Below are positions 43,909-51,681 of a DNA stretch of 64,000 nucleotides, piece by piece (position 1 is the stretch's first letter; each line of letters opens with the position of its first letter). The notes under the pieces were generated by a model, which ran no database searches, was not told the DNA's origin, and worked only from the letters and a program-made list of their open reading frames with translations. The position numbers were made by a program, and so were the translations under genes. The stretch is from Bog-532 sp963830385 (GTDB taxonomy: Bacteria; Actinomycetota; Actinomycetes; Streptosporangiales; Streptosporangiaceae), in assembly GCA_963830385.1 (NCBI GenBank), contig CAWHMD010000004.1, positions 310,001-374,000 of the forward strand, given 5' to 3'.

Positions 43909-43935
43909 CGGGGCCCGGTGGGGGAAGGGGCCCCG
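43909..43935. terminator. Hairpin terminator between convergent genes
   Basis: CGGGGCCC pairs with GGGCCCCG across an 11-base loop, between the membrane protein ending at 43894 and the convergent SnoaL-like gene ending at 43959. Very GC-rich; no U tract, as is usual in such genomes. Confidence 0.6.
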
Positions 43936-43958
43936 GGTAGCCGGGACTCCCTGGTCCC

Positions 43959-44393
43959 TTACCGCTGGCCGGCTACGCGGGCTGTGGCCTGCTCGGGCAG
44001 CGAACGGTCGCCCTCCTGGTAGGTGGTGCGCAGGACGATCCCGGCCACTCGCCAGGTCCCGTCCGCGCGGTGCAGGGTGAGCGCGTAGCGGCCGGCCACC
44101 ATCCACGCCGACCCGCCCAGGTGGTGGTAGCCGCGCACGTTGGCGTCGACGGTCGCGTCGTCGCCGGCCGTCGTGATCACGAGCGGGCCGAGCAGGTGCT
44201 GGGTGCCGTCGAAACCCGGCAGCAGCCCCTGCCAGCGCGCGACCAGCGCGTCGGCCGCCAGCCGCTCGGGGGCGCCGCCGAACAGCGAGCTGTAGTCGGC
44301 CTCGACCTCCTCGGCCAGCCCGGCCCGGACCGCCGGCCAGTCACGGTCGTCGACGGCGTGGAAGAACCGCGTGACGTCATCGGCGGCGCTCAT
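43959..44393 (-). CDS. SnoaL/NTF2-like protein
   Basis: 144 residues. A cone-shaped alpha+beta barrel family: ADDVTRFFHAVDDRDWPAVR, GLAEEVEADYSSLFGG, VARWQGLLPGFDGTQH, TVDANVRGYHHLGGSAW and WRVAGIVLRTTYQEGDRS fit the nuclear transport factor 2/SnoaL fold often used for small-molecule isomerases or as binding modules. Its start overlaps the upstream hydrolase stop by 4 bp, and both follow an AraC gene. Confidence 0.85.
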   Translation of the reverse strand: MSAADDVTRFFHAVDDRDWPAVRAGLAEEVEADYSSLFGGAPERLAADALVARWQGLLPGFDGTQHLLGPLVITTAGDDATVDANVRGYHHLGGSAWMVAGRYALTLHRADGTWRVAGIVLRTTYQEGDRSLPEQATARVAGQR

Positions 44394-45289
44394 CGGGCGC
44401 CCGCCAGCGTCGAGCGGAAGTGCTCGTCGGCCGCGTCCAGCGCGAAACCGACCGCGGCGGGCTGATCGTAGTAGTCGGTCTGCTCGCCCTCACCCCAGAC
44501 CACGGCCGGCTGCGCGGGCATCGCCGCCGCCACCGACCGCACGTGGTCGGGGAAGACACAGCCGTCGCTGTGCACGAAGACGGTGGGCACCGAGACCGCC
44601 GCGGCCGGGCCGAGCCCGTTGAAGGTCAGCCAGTGCGCCCAGGTCAGCTCCGTCATCTCGTTCCGCCACTCCGGGATGGCCCCGCGCTCGGGGTTGGCGT
44701 AGTAGTCCAGCTCGAAGAACATGCCCGCCCGGTCGTCGCCGGGCGCGTAGGCCGGCACGGTATCGAGCTCGCCCGTCGCCGCGAACCGGCGAGCGGCGGC
44801 GTCGGCCCGGGCCAGCCGGGCCGCGACGCCGTCGGCGCCGCCGTAGAACGCGGCCACCGACCGGGTGTCGTGGAACCAGCCGGCCACCGAGGCGAACGAG
44901 GCGAACGGCGCGCCCGCCGCCAGCGCGGCCAGCCCGTACTGGGCGCTCGCGCAGATCGCGAGCAGGCCCGGGCCGCCGGGCGCGGCGTCCGACAGGAAGC
45001 CGGTGAACCGCGCGACCGCGTCGAGGTCGGCGATCTTGCGGGTCGGCAGCTCGGTCTGGCGCAGCACGCCGCCGCTGGCCCCGAATCCGGCGTAGTCGAA
45101 GGTGACCGCTAGGTAGCCGCGGCGGGCCAGCGCGGCCGCGTAGTGGTCGGCCATCTGTTCCTTGACGGTCAGCCACGAGCCGGCCACGATCACCGCCGGG
45201 CGCGGCTCGGCGGGGCCGCCGTCGGGCCGGTGGATATGGACCGCGATCGGGTCACCGGCGCTGATCAGCAGGGTGGAAGTCATGGGCAT
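44390..45289 (-). CDS. Alpha/beta hydrolase (YcjY/dienelactone-hydrolase-like)
   Basis: 299 residues (MPMTS start; MTST at 45283 also possible). Landmarks: VIVAGSWLTVKEQMADHYAA, VTFDYAGFGASGG, nucleophile elbow AICASAQYG (Ser flanked by Ala, not the usual GxSxG), and a late SVPTVFVHSDGCVFPDHV acid region. This shape is typical of YcjY-like hydrolases clustered with AraC or SnoaL-like genes. Substrate unknown. Part of the AraC-hydrolase-SnoaL unit. Confidence 0.85.
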   Translation of the reverse strand: MPMTSTLLISAGDPIAVHIHRPDGGPAEPRPAVIVAGSWLTVKEQMADHYAAALARRGYLAVTFDYAGFGASGGVLRQTELPTRKIADLDAVARFTGFLSDAAPGGPGLLAICASAQYGLAALAAGAPFASFASVAGWFHDTRSVAAFYGGADGVAARLARADAAARRFAATGELDTVPAYAPGDDRAGMFFELDYYANPERGAIPEWRNEMTELTWAHWLTFNGLGPAAAVSVPTVFVHSDGCVFPDHVRSVAAAMPAQPAVVWGEGEQTDYYDQPAAVGFALDAADEHFRSTLAGAR

Positions 45290-45322
45290 GCCCCCACTGT
45301 GCGCGGGGACCGCCGGCGACCG

Positions 45323-46147
45323 TCAGGTCCGATCTTGCGGAGTTTGCGGCGGGCGCAGCGCGGACGGCGGGAGCCCGTGGTGGCGGCGGAACACCCGGCG
45401 GAAGTGGCTGAGGTTGCTGAAGCCGACCGACGTGGCGATCTCGTCGACCGGCCGGGTCGTGGCCGACACCAGCAGCCGGGCCCGGTCCATCCGCCGGGCG
45501 GTGACGAACGCGTGCGGGGCCAGGCCGGTGGTCCGGCGGAAACAGCGGTGGAAGTGGTACGGGCTGAGCCGCGCCACGGCCGCCAGGTCGGCCAGGTCGA
45601 GCGGGTCGGCCAGGCGCGCCTCGACCAGCTCGGCCACCCGGTCGACCGTCTTCGGGTCGAGCAGGCCCGCCCGTGCCCGGCGATCCGGGTCGGGCAGCCC
45701 GGCGTACCGGTCGAGCAGGTGGTCCACCAGCCGGTGGGCCAGCGTGCTGGCGGCCACGTCGGTGAGCCCGGTCGCGTACGCGCGCCGCAGCGCCGAGCCG
45801 ATAGCCAGCACGGTGCCGTCCTGGTGACCGACGCGGGGGAGGACGTCGCCGGGGCCGGATCGGGCCGCCGCGGTCCCCGCCACCAGGGCCGGGTCGGGGT
45901 ACATCTCCAGCGCCTCGACCGGCTCGTCCACCCGCAGCCAGGTCAGCGGGTCGGCGCCGGTCACGATCGTCACCCCGGGCGCGTGGTCGGTCTGCGCGGT
46001 GCGGCCGGCCTCCTCGTACACCAGCCGCCGATGGCCGCTGAACGCTATCCCGATCTGGTGCCGGCCGGTCGTGGTCGGCGCGTGATGGACCGGCAGCCAG
46101 GCGTACTCCGTGCGCAGGCCCGGCCAGATCCGCACCCCAGAAGCCAC
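45323..46147 (-). CDS. AraC family transcriptional regulator
   Basis: 274 residues from a GTG (ASGVRIWPGLRTEY). The N-terminal half is a cupin-like effector domain (HHAPTTTGRHQIGIAFSG). The C-terminal half is a full double-HTH AraC domain: LDLADLAAVARLSPYHFHRC, FRRTTGLAPHAFVTARRMDR, ARLLVSATTRPVDEIATSVG, FSNLSHFRRVFRRHHGLPPS. It begins 19 bp after the MocR stop and ends 33 bp before the hydrolase, so it probably regulates the hydrolase/SnoaL pair. Confidence 0.93.
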   Translation of the reverse strand: MASGVRIWPGLRTEYAWLPVHHAPTTTGRHQIGIAFSGHRRLVYEEAGRTAQTDHAPGVTIVTGADPLTWLRVDEPVEALEMYPDPALVAGTAAARSGPGDVLPRVGHQDGTVLAIGSALRRAYATGLTDVAASTLAHRLVDHLLDRYAGLPDPDRRARAGLLDPKTVDRVAELVEARLADPLDLADLAAVARLSPYHFHRCFRRTTGLAPHAFVTARRMDRARLLVSATTRPVDEIATSVGFSNLSHFRRVFRRHHGLPPSALRPPQTPQDRT

Positions 46148-46166
46148 TCCCGCAGCATATGTGGCG

Positions 46167-47609
46167 CTAACGGGCGGTATCGGCGAGCACCGGAGCCAGG
46201 CGGCGGATGGCGTCGTTGACGTCCGCGGGCGAGGGGGCGGCGGTGTAGCTGATCCGGACGTGCGGGCTGCCGTCGCCGCGGGGGTAGTAGTTGCCGCCCG
46301 GGGTGAGGCACACGCCGCTGGCCAGCGCGGCCGCCGCGAACTGGCTGCTGTCGGTGTCCGCGGGCAGCGCCACCCAGAGGTGGTAGCCACCGCGCGGCCG
46401 GTCGCCGAGGGCGCCGTCCGCGAACGTCGCCGCGACCGCGCTGGCCGCGATGTCGCGCCGGTGCTGCAGGCTCTTCGCCAGGCTGGCGAGCACCCGCCGC
46501 CAGCTGGGAGAGGTGACGACCTCGAGCGCGGTGTACTGCAGGGGCGCGGGCACCAGCATGGAGTCGATGATCACGGCGGCCCGCAGCCGGGCCATCACCG
46601 GGCCGCGGGCGGCCAGCGCCCCCACCCGCAGGTTGGGCGACGTCACCTTGGTCAGCGACCGGATGTGGACGACGACGCCGTCCGGGTCGTCGGCGATCAG
46701 CGGCGGTGGCAGCGGCCCGGCGTCCGGGTGCGCCATGTGCCGGGCGAAATCGTCCTCGATGAGGAACGCCCCGTGCTGCCGGGCGATCGTCCTGATCTCG
46801 TGTCCCCGCGGCCGGGTGAGGCTGATGCCGGTCGGGTTCTGGAACAGCGGCTGCACGACCACCAGCCGGGCCCGGGTGCGGCCGAGCGCTTCGTCCAGGT
46901 AGTCGGGACGGATGCCGCCGGCGTCGAGCGGTACCGCGACGGTACGCAGGCCGGCCGCCCGGGCCGCCGCCATCGTGCCCGGGTAGGTCGGCGATTCGAC
47001 CACCACCGGGTCGCCGGGCTGAGCGAGGGCCCGTAGCGTGGTGGCCAGCGCGTTCTGGCCACCTTCGCCGATGAGGACGTCGTGGCGGCCGAGGCCGCCG
47101 CCGATGTCGGCCGCGAACCAGTCCCGCATGTCCGGGAGACCTCCGGGAGCCGGCCGGTCCCAGGCCGCGGGCCGCCGGGCCGCCCGTGACAGCGCCGCGC
47201 TGAGTATCGGCAGCGGCTGCAGTTCCGGGTGCAGGTACCCGCCGTTCAGGTCGATGACGTCGGGGTTCGCCGCTGCCAGCGAGGCCAGCAGCGCGGACGC
47301 GTCGAAGCGGCGCAGCGGTTCGGCGGCGGTGTCACCGGGCCCGGTCAATTCGAGCGCTGCCTGCTGCCAGGAGGTGTCGCCGGTCCGGGGCGCCGGGCGG
47401 GCCTCGGTGCGGTACGAGCCGGCCCCCGGCCGCGCCTCGACCAGTCCCTGCTGCGCCAGCAGCGATAGCGCATTGGCCACGGTCGTCGCGCTGACGCTGA
47501 ACCGGCGGACCAGCTCACGGTGCGTAGGAATTCGCGTTCCCGCAGGCAGTGACTCGATTTCCTGCGCCACCACGAGCGCCAGCCGACGGAAACCGCTATC
47601 ATGGCTCAT
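46167..47609 (-). CDS. MocR-type GntR/aminotransferase regulator
   Basis: 480 residues. N-terminal GntR winged HTH (RRLALVVAQEIESLPAGTRI, PTHRELVRRFSVSATTVANA, LSLLAQQGLVEARPGAGSYR), a ~30-residue linker, then a fold-type I aminotransferase domain (NPDVIDLNGGYLHPELQPLP, GEGGQNALATTLRALAQPGD, VVQPLFQNPTGISL, FLIEDDFARHMAHP, HIRSLTKVTSPNLRVGALAA with the PLP Lys). MocR proteins sense vitamin B6 or amino-compound imines. Its ATG overlaps the ATG of the divergent EamA gene, its probable target. Confidence 0.94.
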   Translation of the reverse strand: MSHDSGFRRLALVVAQEIESLPAGTRIPTHRELVRRFSVSATTVANALSLLAQQGLVEARPGAGSYRTEARPAPRTGDTSWQQAALELTGPGDTAAEPLRRFDASALLASLAAANPDVIDLNGGYLHPELQPLPILSAALSRAARRPAAWDRPAPGGLPDMRDWFAADIGGGLGRHDVLIGEGGQNALATTLRALAQPGDPVVVESPTYPGTMAAARAAGLRTVAVPLDAGGIRPDYLDEALGRTRARLVVVQPLFQNPTGISLTRPRGHEIRTIARQHGAFLIEDDFARHMAHPDAGPLPPPLIADDPDGVVVHIRSLTKVTSPNLRVGALAARGPVMARLRAAVIIDSMLVPAPLQYTALEVVTSPSWRRVLASLAKSLQHRRDIAASAVAATFADGALGDRPRGGYHLWVALPADTDSSQFAAAALASGVCLTPGGNYYPRGDGSPHVRISYTAAPSPADVNDAIRRLAPVLADTAR

Positions 47610-47631
47610 GTCGGATAACAGTAGCGCTATC
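47594..47631. promoter_or_regulatory. Direct repeats in the MocR/EamA start region
   Basis: CGCTATC occurs at 47594-47600 and again at 47625-47631, 31 bp apart (three helical turns), straddling the overlapping start codons. Widely spaced direct repeats are the usual binding mode of MocR regulators. Because they flank both starts, transcription of the pair may be leaderless or the regulator may act on initiation directly. Confidence 0.45.
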
Positions 47632-48507
47632 GTCCGGTCCACAGTATCGCCACTGGCCAGCGGGACCGTTCTCGCCGCGCTGGGCGTGCTGAGCTTTTCG
47701 TTCACGTTCCCGGCGACGACGTGGGCGCTGTCCGGCTTCGGCGCCTGGAGCGTCGTCGGGCTGCGCGGGACGCTGGCCGCCCTCATCGCGGTGACGGCGC
47801 TGCTCGGGGCCCGCGCCCCGCTTCCCGCCCGGCGCGACTGGGCCGCCCTGGCGGTCGTGGCCGGCGGCTGCGCGATCGGGTTCCCGCTGCTCACCACCCT
47901 GGCCCTCACGACGTCGTCGACCGCCCACTCGGCGGTCGTGATCGGGGTCCTGCCGATGGCCACGGCCGTGGTCGCCGCCCTGCGCACCGGCCACCGCCCG
48001 TCCCGGCTGTTCTGGGCGGCCGCCGCGGCCGGGGCCGCGATCGTGGTGGCGTTCACGCTCACCCAGGACCGCGGCCGTCCCACCGTGGCCGATCTCTACC
48101 TGTTCGGGGCGCTGCTGGTCTGCGCGGCGGGTTACGCCGAGGGCGGCAGGCTGTCGCGCGCCATGCCCGGCTGGCAGGTCATCGCCTGGGGGGTCGTCCT
48201 CGCGGCGCCCGTCAACCTCGTCGTCACCGTGCTGGCGCTGCCGCGCGAGCCCGTTCACCTGACCGCCCAGGCGCTGGCGGGCGTGGCCTACGTGGCCGCC
48301 GTCTCCCAGCTCGGCGGGTTCGTGGTCTGGTACCGCGGCATGGGCCTGATCGGCGTCGCCCGGGCCAGCCAGCTCCAGCTCGCGCAGCCGCTGCTGACGC
48401 TGGTGTGGGCGGTCCTGCTGCTCGGCGAGCACCTCACGCTGGCCGTCCCGCTGACGGCGGTGGCCGTGCTGGCCTGCATCGCCGTCACCCAGCGGGCCCC
48501 AGCCTGA
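47608..48507 (+). CDS. EamA/DMT family permease
   Basis: 299 residues with ten hydrophobic segments in two EamA repeats (GTVLAALGVLSFSFTFPAT, HSAVVIGVLPMATAVVAALR, SRLFWAAAAAGAAIVVAFTL; second repeat ending LLTLVWAVLLLGEHLTLAVP). Drug/metabolite transporter fold, typically exporting amino acids or related small compounds. Divergent from the MocR regulator with overlapping start codons, a pairing that suggests efflux of an amino compound or B6-related metabolite. Confidence 0.92.
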   Translation: MSDNSSAIVRSTVSPLASGTVLAALGVLSFSFTFPATTWALSGFGAWSVVGLRGTLAALIAVTALLGARAPLPARRDWAALAVVAGGCAIGFPLLTTLALTTSSTAHSAVVIGVLPMATAVVAALRTGHRPSRLFWAAAAAGAAIVVAFTLTQDRGRPTVADLYLFGALLVCAAGYAEGGRLSRAMPGWQVIAWGVVLAAPVNLVVTVLALPREPVHLTAQALAGVAYVAAVSQLGGFVVWYRGMGLIGVARASQLQLAQPLLTLVWAVLLLGEHLTLAVPLTAVAVLACIAVTQRAPA

Positions 48508-48552
48508 TCACCGGCCAGCGGCCGTCCCCGGGGCCCGTGGGATGCTCGGTCC

Positions 48553-49364
48553 ATGGGGCACCACGGGCGGCGGGTGAAGAGGCTGGCCGTCTTCGCGGTT
48601 CCCCTGCTCCTGGTCGCCGCGCTGGAAGGCTGCTCGGCCTCGCCGCCGGACCGGACCGCCCCGTCCGCGGCCAGTCACTCCGCTGGCGCCCTCCCGGCCG
48701 CTGCTGATCCGCCCGGGACGGCGGGGCCGGCTGTCACGATCGCGGGGGACGACCCGGTACCGCCCAACGGCAGCCAGGACACCTACGCGGACACGCCGGA
48801 CGCCAGCTGCGACCGAGCCACCTTCGCCCGCGACAAGGCGCTCGGAGTCAAGATCGCCGCTGGGTTCGCCAGCACCGGCCTCCCGGTGTCGGCCGATCTG
48901 CTGAACCACTTCCTCGGGGGAAGGGCACCGAGGTCGACTACCGGGCCGGGTCGGCGATCTCGAAGCAAGCGCTGGCCAGCAAGGCTTTCCAGGCGGTCGA
49001 CAACGAAGTCCAGACCGCGATCCTCAGCCAGCTGAAGGCGAGCCGGACCCGGGTCCGGCTCGCCGCCAGTCAGCTGCCGATGGTGACGTTCGCGTCCAGC
49101 GGCGGCGACCCGTACTGGGGCTTCCGCGGCACCCAGGGACTGACCGTGACCGGCACCGTCCACCGCGCGAACGGGCGCTGGGCCGGCATCCTCTCCTACG
49201 TCATCCGGGACAGCTATGGCTTCCCGGCCGGTGACACGCTCGCCGGTTTCGGACCGCCCATGCGGTATCTGCAGACGGTCTGCGGAGCGCCCCAGCACGC
49301 GGGCGGAGCCCACTGGTTTCCCGACACGATCACGGTCACCGTGCCGTTCAGCCACCCCGCCTGA
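48553..49364 (+). CDS. Secreted lipoprotein, frameshifted at a G5 run
   Basis: ATG start. Signal peptide with lipobox-like LEGC (RLAVFAVPLLLVAALEGCSAS) and an Ala/Pro/Ser linker. The first frame holds DTYADTPDASCDRATFARDKALGVKIAAGFAS, then after the GGGGG at 48916-48920 it changes to an unlikely Arg-rich tail. Adding one G restores GTEVDYRAGSAISKQALASK, RTRVRLAASQLPMVTFASSG and GDPYWGFRGTQGLTVTGTVH to a stop at 49362-49364, about 270 residues in all. No family recognised; the YGFPAGD and FPDTITVTVPF strands suggest a beta-rich extracellular domain. Confidence 0.75.
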
Positions 49365-49400
49365 CCCGGCGGCCACTTGAGCGGCGCTCGCCGGCCCCGG

Positions 49401-50126
49401 TCACATGTCTTCGAACGGGCGGACCTCGATGGCCTGGTAGCGGACGGCCGGGTGGGTGGCCGCGAGCTGGATCGCCTGCTGGCGGCCGGCGCAGTGCACG
49501 ACGTCGAGGGCGGCGATGAGCTGCCCGGCTGGGAGGAACGGCCCGTCCTCGAGCAGGGTCTGGCCATCACGGACGCGCAGGGTGGTGGCGGTTTCGGCGC
49601 CTCCGAGGGCGCCGCCCAGGATCAGCTGGCCGCGGTCGGCCAGATCCCGGCGCCAGGCCTCGACCTCCAGCCCCACCGCCTGGTCGTTGGGGGCCGCCGG
49701 GTGGGGTCCGCCGGCCCAGACGGAGAGCTGATAGGGGTGGCTGGCGCCGTCTTCAAAGTGCCCGAAGGCGGCGACATCGGCACCGAGCCGCGGTCCGGCG
49801 GCGAACGGCCGGAGCTCGAAGGCCATGAACCAGGCGACCGGTGCCTTGGCCGCCACCTCGATCAGCTCGTCGAGGTCGGCGCAGTCGAACAGGTCGAAGC
49901 CGGCGATGAACTCCTTGGCCTCCACGAACGGGCCGTCGGTGACCAGGGTCTCGCCGTCGCGCACCCGCACCGTGACCGCTGTACCCGGCAGGTCCAGCGG
50001 CCGGCCCGCCAGCCGCAGGCCGCGGCCTTCCATCTCCTCGATATAGCCGGGGATCTCGCGCTGCATGACGGCCAGGTCCGGCCGCGCTGGCAGGCCGTCC
50101 GCCCCGACAAAGGCCATGTACTTCAT
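49401..50126 (-). CDS. Tandem YCII/DGPF-domain protein
   Basis: 241 residues from ATG with a textbook AGGAGG ribosome site. Two YCII/DGPF domains in tandem: the first (MKYMAFVGADGLPARPDLAV to LVTDGPFVEAKEFIAGFDLF), the second (AVGLEVEAWRRDLADRGQLI to LLEDGPFLPAGQLIAALDVV), ending in YQAIEVRPFEDM. DGPF proteins are the hallmark partners of ECF42 sigma factors; such a sigma gene is divergent at 50403. Biochemical role of DGPF proteins is unknown. Its start overlaps the stop of a 37-residue ORF (ATGA). Confidence 0.93.
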   Translation of the reverse strand: MKYMAFVGADGLPARPDLAVMQREIPGYIEEMEGRGLRLAGRPLDLPGTAVTVRVRDGETLVTDGPFVEAKEFIAGFDLFDCADLDELIEVAAKAPVAWFMAFELRPFAAGPRLGADVAAFGHFEDGASHPYQLSVWAGGPHPAAPNDQAVGLEVEAWRRDLADRGQLILGGALGGAETATTLRVRDGQTLLEDGPFLPAGQLIAALDVVHCAGRQQAIQLAATHPAVRYQAIEVRPFEDM

Positions 50127-50236
50127 CGTTCCTCCTGGTAGGCCTGGGCCGCGCGGCGGCCGCGCAGGACGAGCAGGTTCGTGAGCCGGTGGCCCCGGTT
50201 GCGCCGGGTCCGCGCCCGCCCGTAATGGATGTACAT
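50123..50236 (-). CDS. Small basic ORF coupled to the DGPF gene (37 aa)
   Basis: ATG preceded by GGAAG, 37 codons, strongly basic (MYIHYGRARTRRNRGHRLTN through QAYQEER) with 11 Arg, and a stop overlapping the start of the DGPF gene by four bases. It lies within the transcript expected from the promoter at 50291-50317. It could be a real small protein, or a leader whose translation couples to the DGPF gene. Conservation in other ECF42 loci would decide. Confidence 0.5.
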   Translation of the reverse strand: MYIHYGRARTRRNRGHRLTNLLVLRGRRAAQAYQEER

Positions 50237-50290
50237 GATCGCTTCCCTTCCTCGTGGCCGCCACCGTGGCGGACCGCCTTTCGCACTGGC

Positions 50291-50317
50291 GACGAACGAG
50301 GGATCGCTGGATCGACA
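50291..50317 (-). promoter_or_regulatory. Candidate ECF42-dependent promoter for the DGPF operon
   Basis: Reading the minus strand, TGTCGA (50317-50312) is followed after 17 bp by CGTC (50294-50291), the spacing and elements I associate with promoters of the ECF42 group (TGTCGA at -35, CGTC/CGA-like at -10). It is 55 bp upstream of the small basic ORF and so drives the ORF-DGPF operon. The sigma gene is divergent 85 bp away. Confidence 0.75.
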
Positions 50318-50402
50318 CCCGCCGGGAAAATAATCTGATCGGATGTTGAGGCGGCCAGCCCGGCGGCCGCTGCCAGCCGCCAAGCCAGGGAGGCGAGAAC
50401 CG

Positions 50403-51653
50403 GTGGCCGACGCCAGCCCTCAGGTTGAGGCCGCGGTCGAGGCCGTGTTCCGCGAGGAATGGGGCCGGATCGTGGCCGCCCTGATCGCCGCCACCGGCGA
50501 CTGGGACCTGGCCGAGGAATGCGCCCAGGACGCGTTCACCCGGGCCCTGCGGGCCTGGGACCGCGACGGGGTGCCGTCCCGCCCCGGTGCCTGGCTCACC
50601 ACCGCCGCCCGAAACCGCGCGGTCGATGTGCTGCGCCGCCGGGCCAACGAGGCGGTGAAGCTGCAGCAGACGCTGCTCGTGACCCCCGCTGCCGAGCCAC
50701 CCCCGGAGACCGGCGGCATCGCCGATGACCGATTGCGGCTGATCTTCACCTGCTGTCACCCGGCCCTGCCGCTGCAGGCGCGGGTCGCGCTCACCCTGCG
50801 CACGCTGGCCGGGCTGACCACCGAAGAGATCGCGCATGCGTTCCTGGTCCCGGAGCCGACGATGGCCCAGCGGTTGGTCCGGGCGAAACGCAAGATCCGC
50901 GCGGCCGGGATCCCGTACCGGGTGCCGCCACCGGAGCTGCGGCCGGAACGCCTCACCGGTGTCCTGGCCGTCCTGTACCTGCTGTTCAACGAGGGGTACA
51001 CCGCGTCCAGCGGCTCGGACCTGATCCGCCCGCCGCTGTCAGCCGAGGCCATCCGGCTCACCCGGCTGGTGGCGGCGCTGCTGCCGGGTGAGCCGGAGAC
51101 GGTTGCCCTGCTGGCGCTGATGCTGCTGCAGGACTCGCGCCGGGCCGCCCGCACCGATGCCCGCGGGCTGCCGGTGCCGCTTCCCGAGCAGGACCGGGGC
51201 CGCTGGGACCGCGCCGCGATCGAAGAGGGCCTGGGCCTGCTGGCCTCGATCGCGGGCCCGGAGCCGGCCGGGCCGTACCGGATCCAGGCCGAGATCGTCG
51301 CCTGCCATGCTCGCGCCGCCCGGCCCGGCGACACCGACTGGGCGGCCATCGCCCGGCTCTACGCCGCGCTCGGCGCGTTCGCGCCCTCCCCGGTCGTCGA
51401 GCTCAACCGCGCGGTCGCGGTCGGGATGGCCGACGGCCCGGCCGCGGGCCTCGCCATCGCCGACGACCTGGCCGCCCAGGGGCAGCTGGCCGGCTACCAC
51501 CTGCTGGCGGCCGTCCGCGCGGACCTGCTCCGCCGTCTCGGCCGGACGGCCGAGGCAGCCGGTGCCTACCGGGCGGCCATCGCCGAGGCCGGCACCGATC
51601 CCGAGCGCCAGTTCCTCGAGCGCCGCCTGGCCGAGCTTGGCGAGCATCCCTGA
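50403..51653 (+). CDS. ECF42-type RNA polymerase sigma factor with C-terminal extension
   Basis: 416 residues from GTG (AGGGAGG ribosome site upstream). Sigma region 2 (EEWGRIVAALIAATGDWDLA, EECAQDAFTRALRAWDRDGV, PSRPGAWLTTAARNRAVDVL) and region 4 (QARVALTLRTLAGLTTEEIA, HAFLVPEPTMAQRLVRAKRK) are clear. The remaining ~250 residues form the DUF6596/TPR-like extension (VLAVLYLLFNEGYTASSG, ALLALMLLQDSRRAARTDAR, YRIQAEIVACHARA, AVELNRAVAVG-type, YHLLAAVRADLLRRLGR). No anti-sigma factor is present; activity is thought to be set by the extension. It faces a tandem DGPF gene with a matching promoter. Confidence 0.93.
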   Translation: MADASPQVEAAVEAVFREEWGRIVAALIAATGDWDLAEECAQDAFTRALRAWDRDGVPSRPGAWLTTAARNRAVDVLRRRANEAVKLQQTLLVTPAAEPPPETGGIADDRLRLIFTCCHPALPLQARVALTLRTLAGLTTEEIAHAFLVPEPTMAQRLVRAKRKIRAAGIPYRVPPPELRPERLTGVLAVLYLLFNEGYTASSGSDLIRPPLSAEAIRLTRLVAALLPGEPETVALLALMLLQDSRRAARTDARGLPVPLPEQDRGRWDRAAIEEGLGLLASIAGPEPAGPYRIQAEIVACHARAARPGDTDWAAIARLYAALGAFAPSPVVELNRAVAVGMADGPAAGLAIADDLAAQGQLAGYHLLAAVRADLLRRLGRTAEAAGAYRAAIAEAGTDPERQFLERRLAELGEHP

Positions 51654-51681
51654 CCGGCGCGGACCCGCCGGACGGGGCCGC

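Noticed and set aside
46147..46390. Longer start for the AraC gene reaching into the MocR gene
   Set aside because: The extra residues are Thr/Pro/Arg-rich shadow of the MocR 3' end; the effector domain begins at the GTG at 46147.
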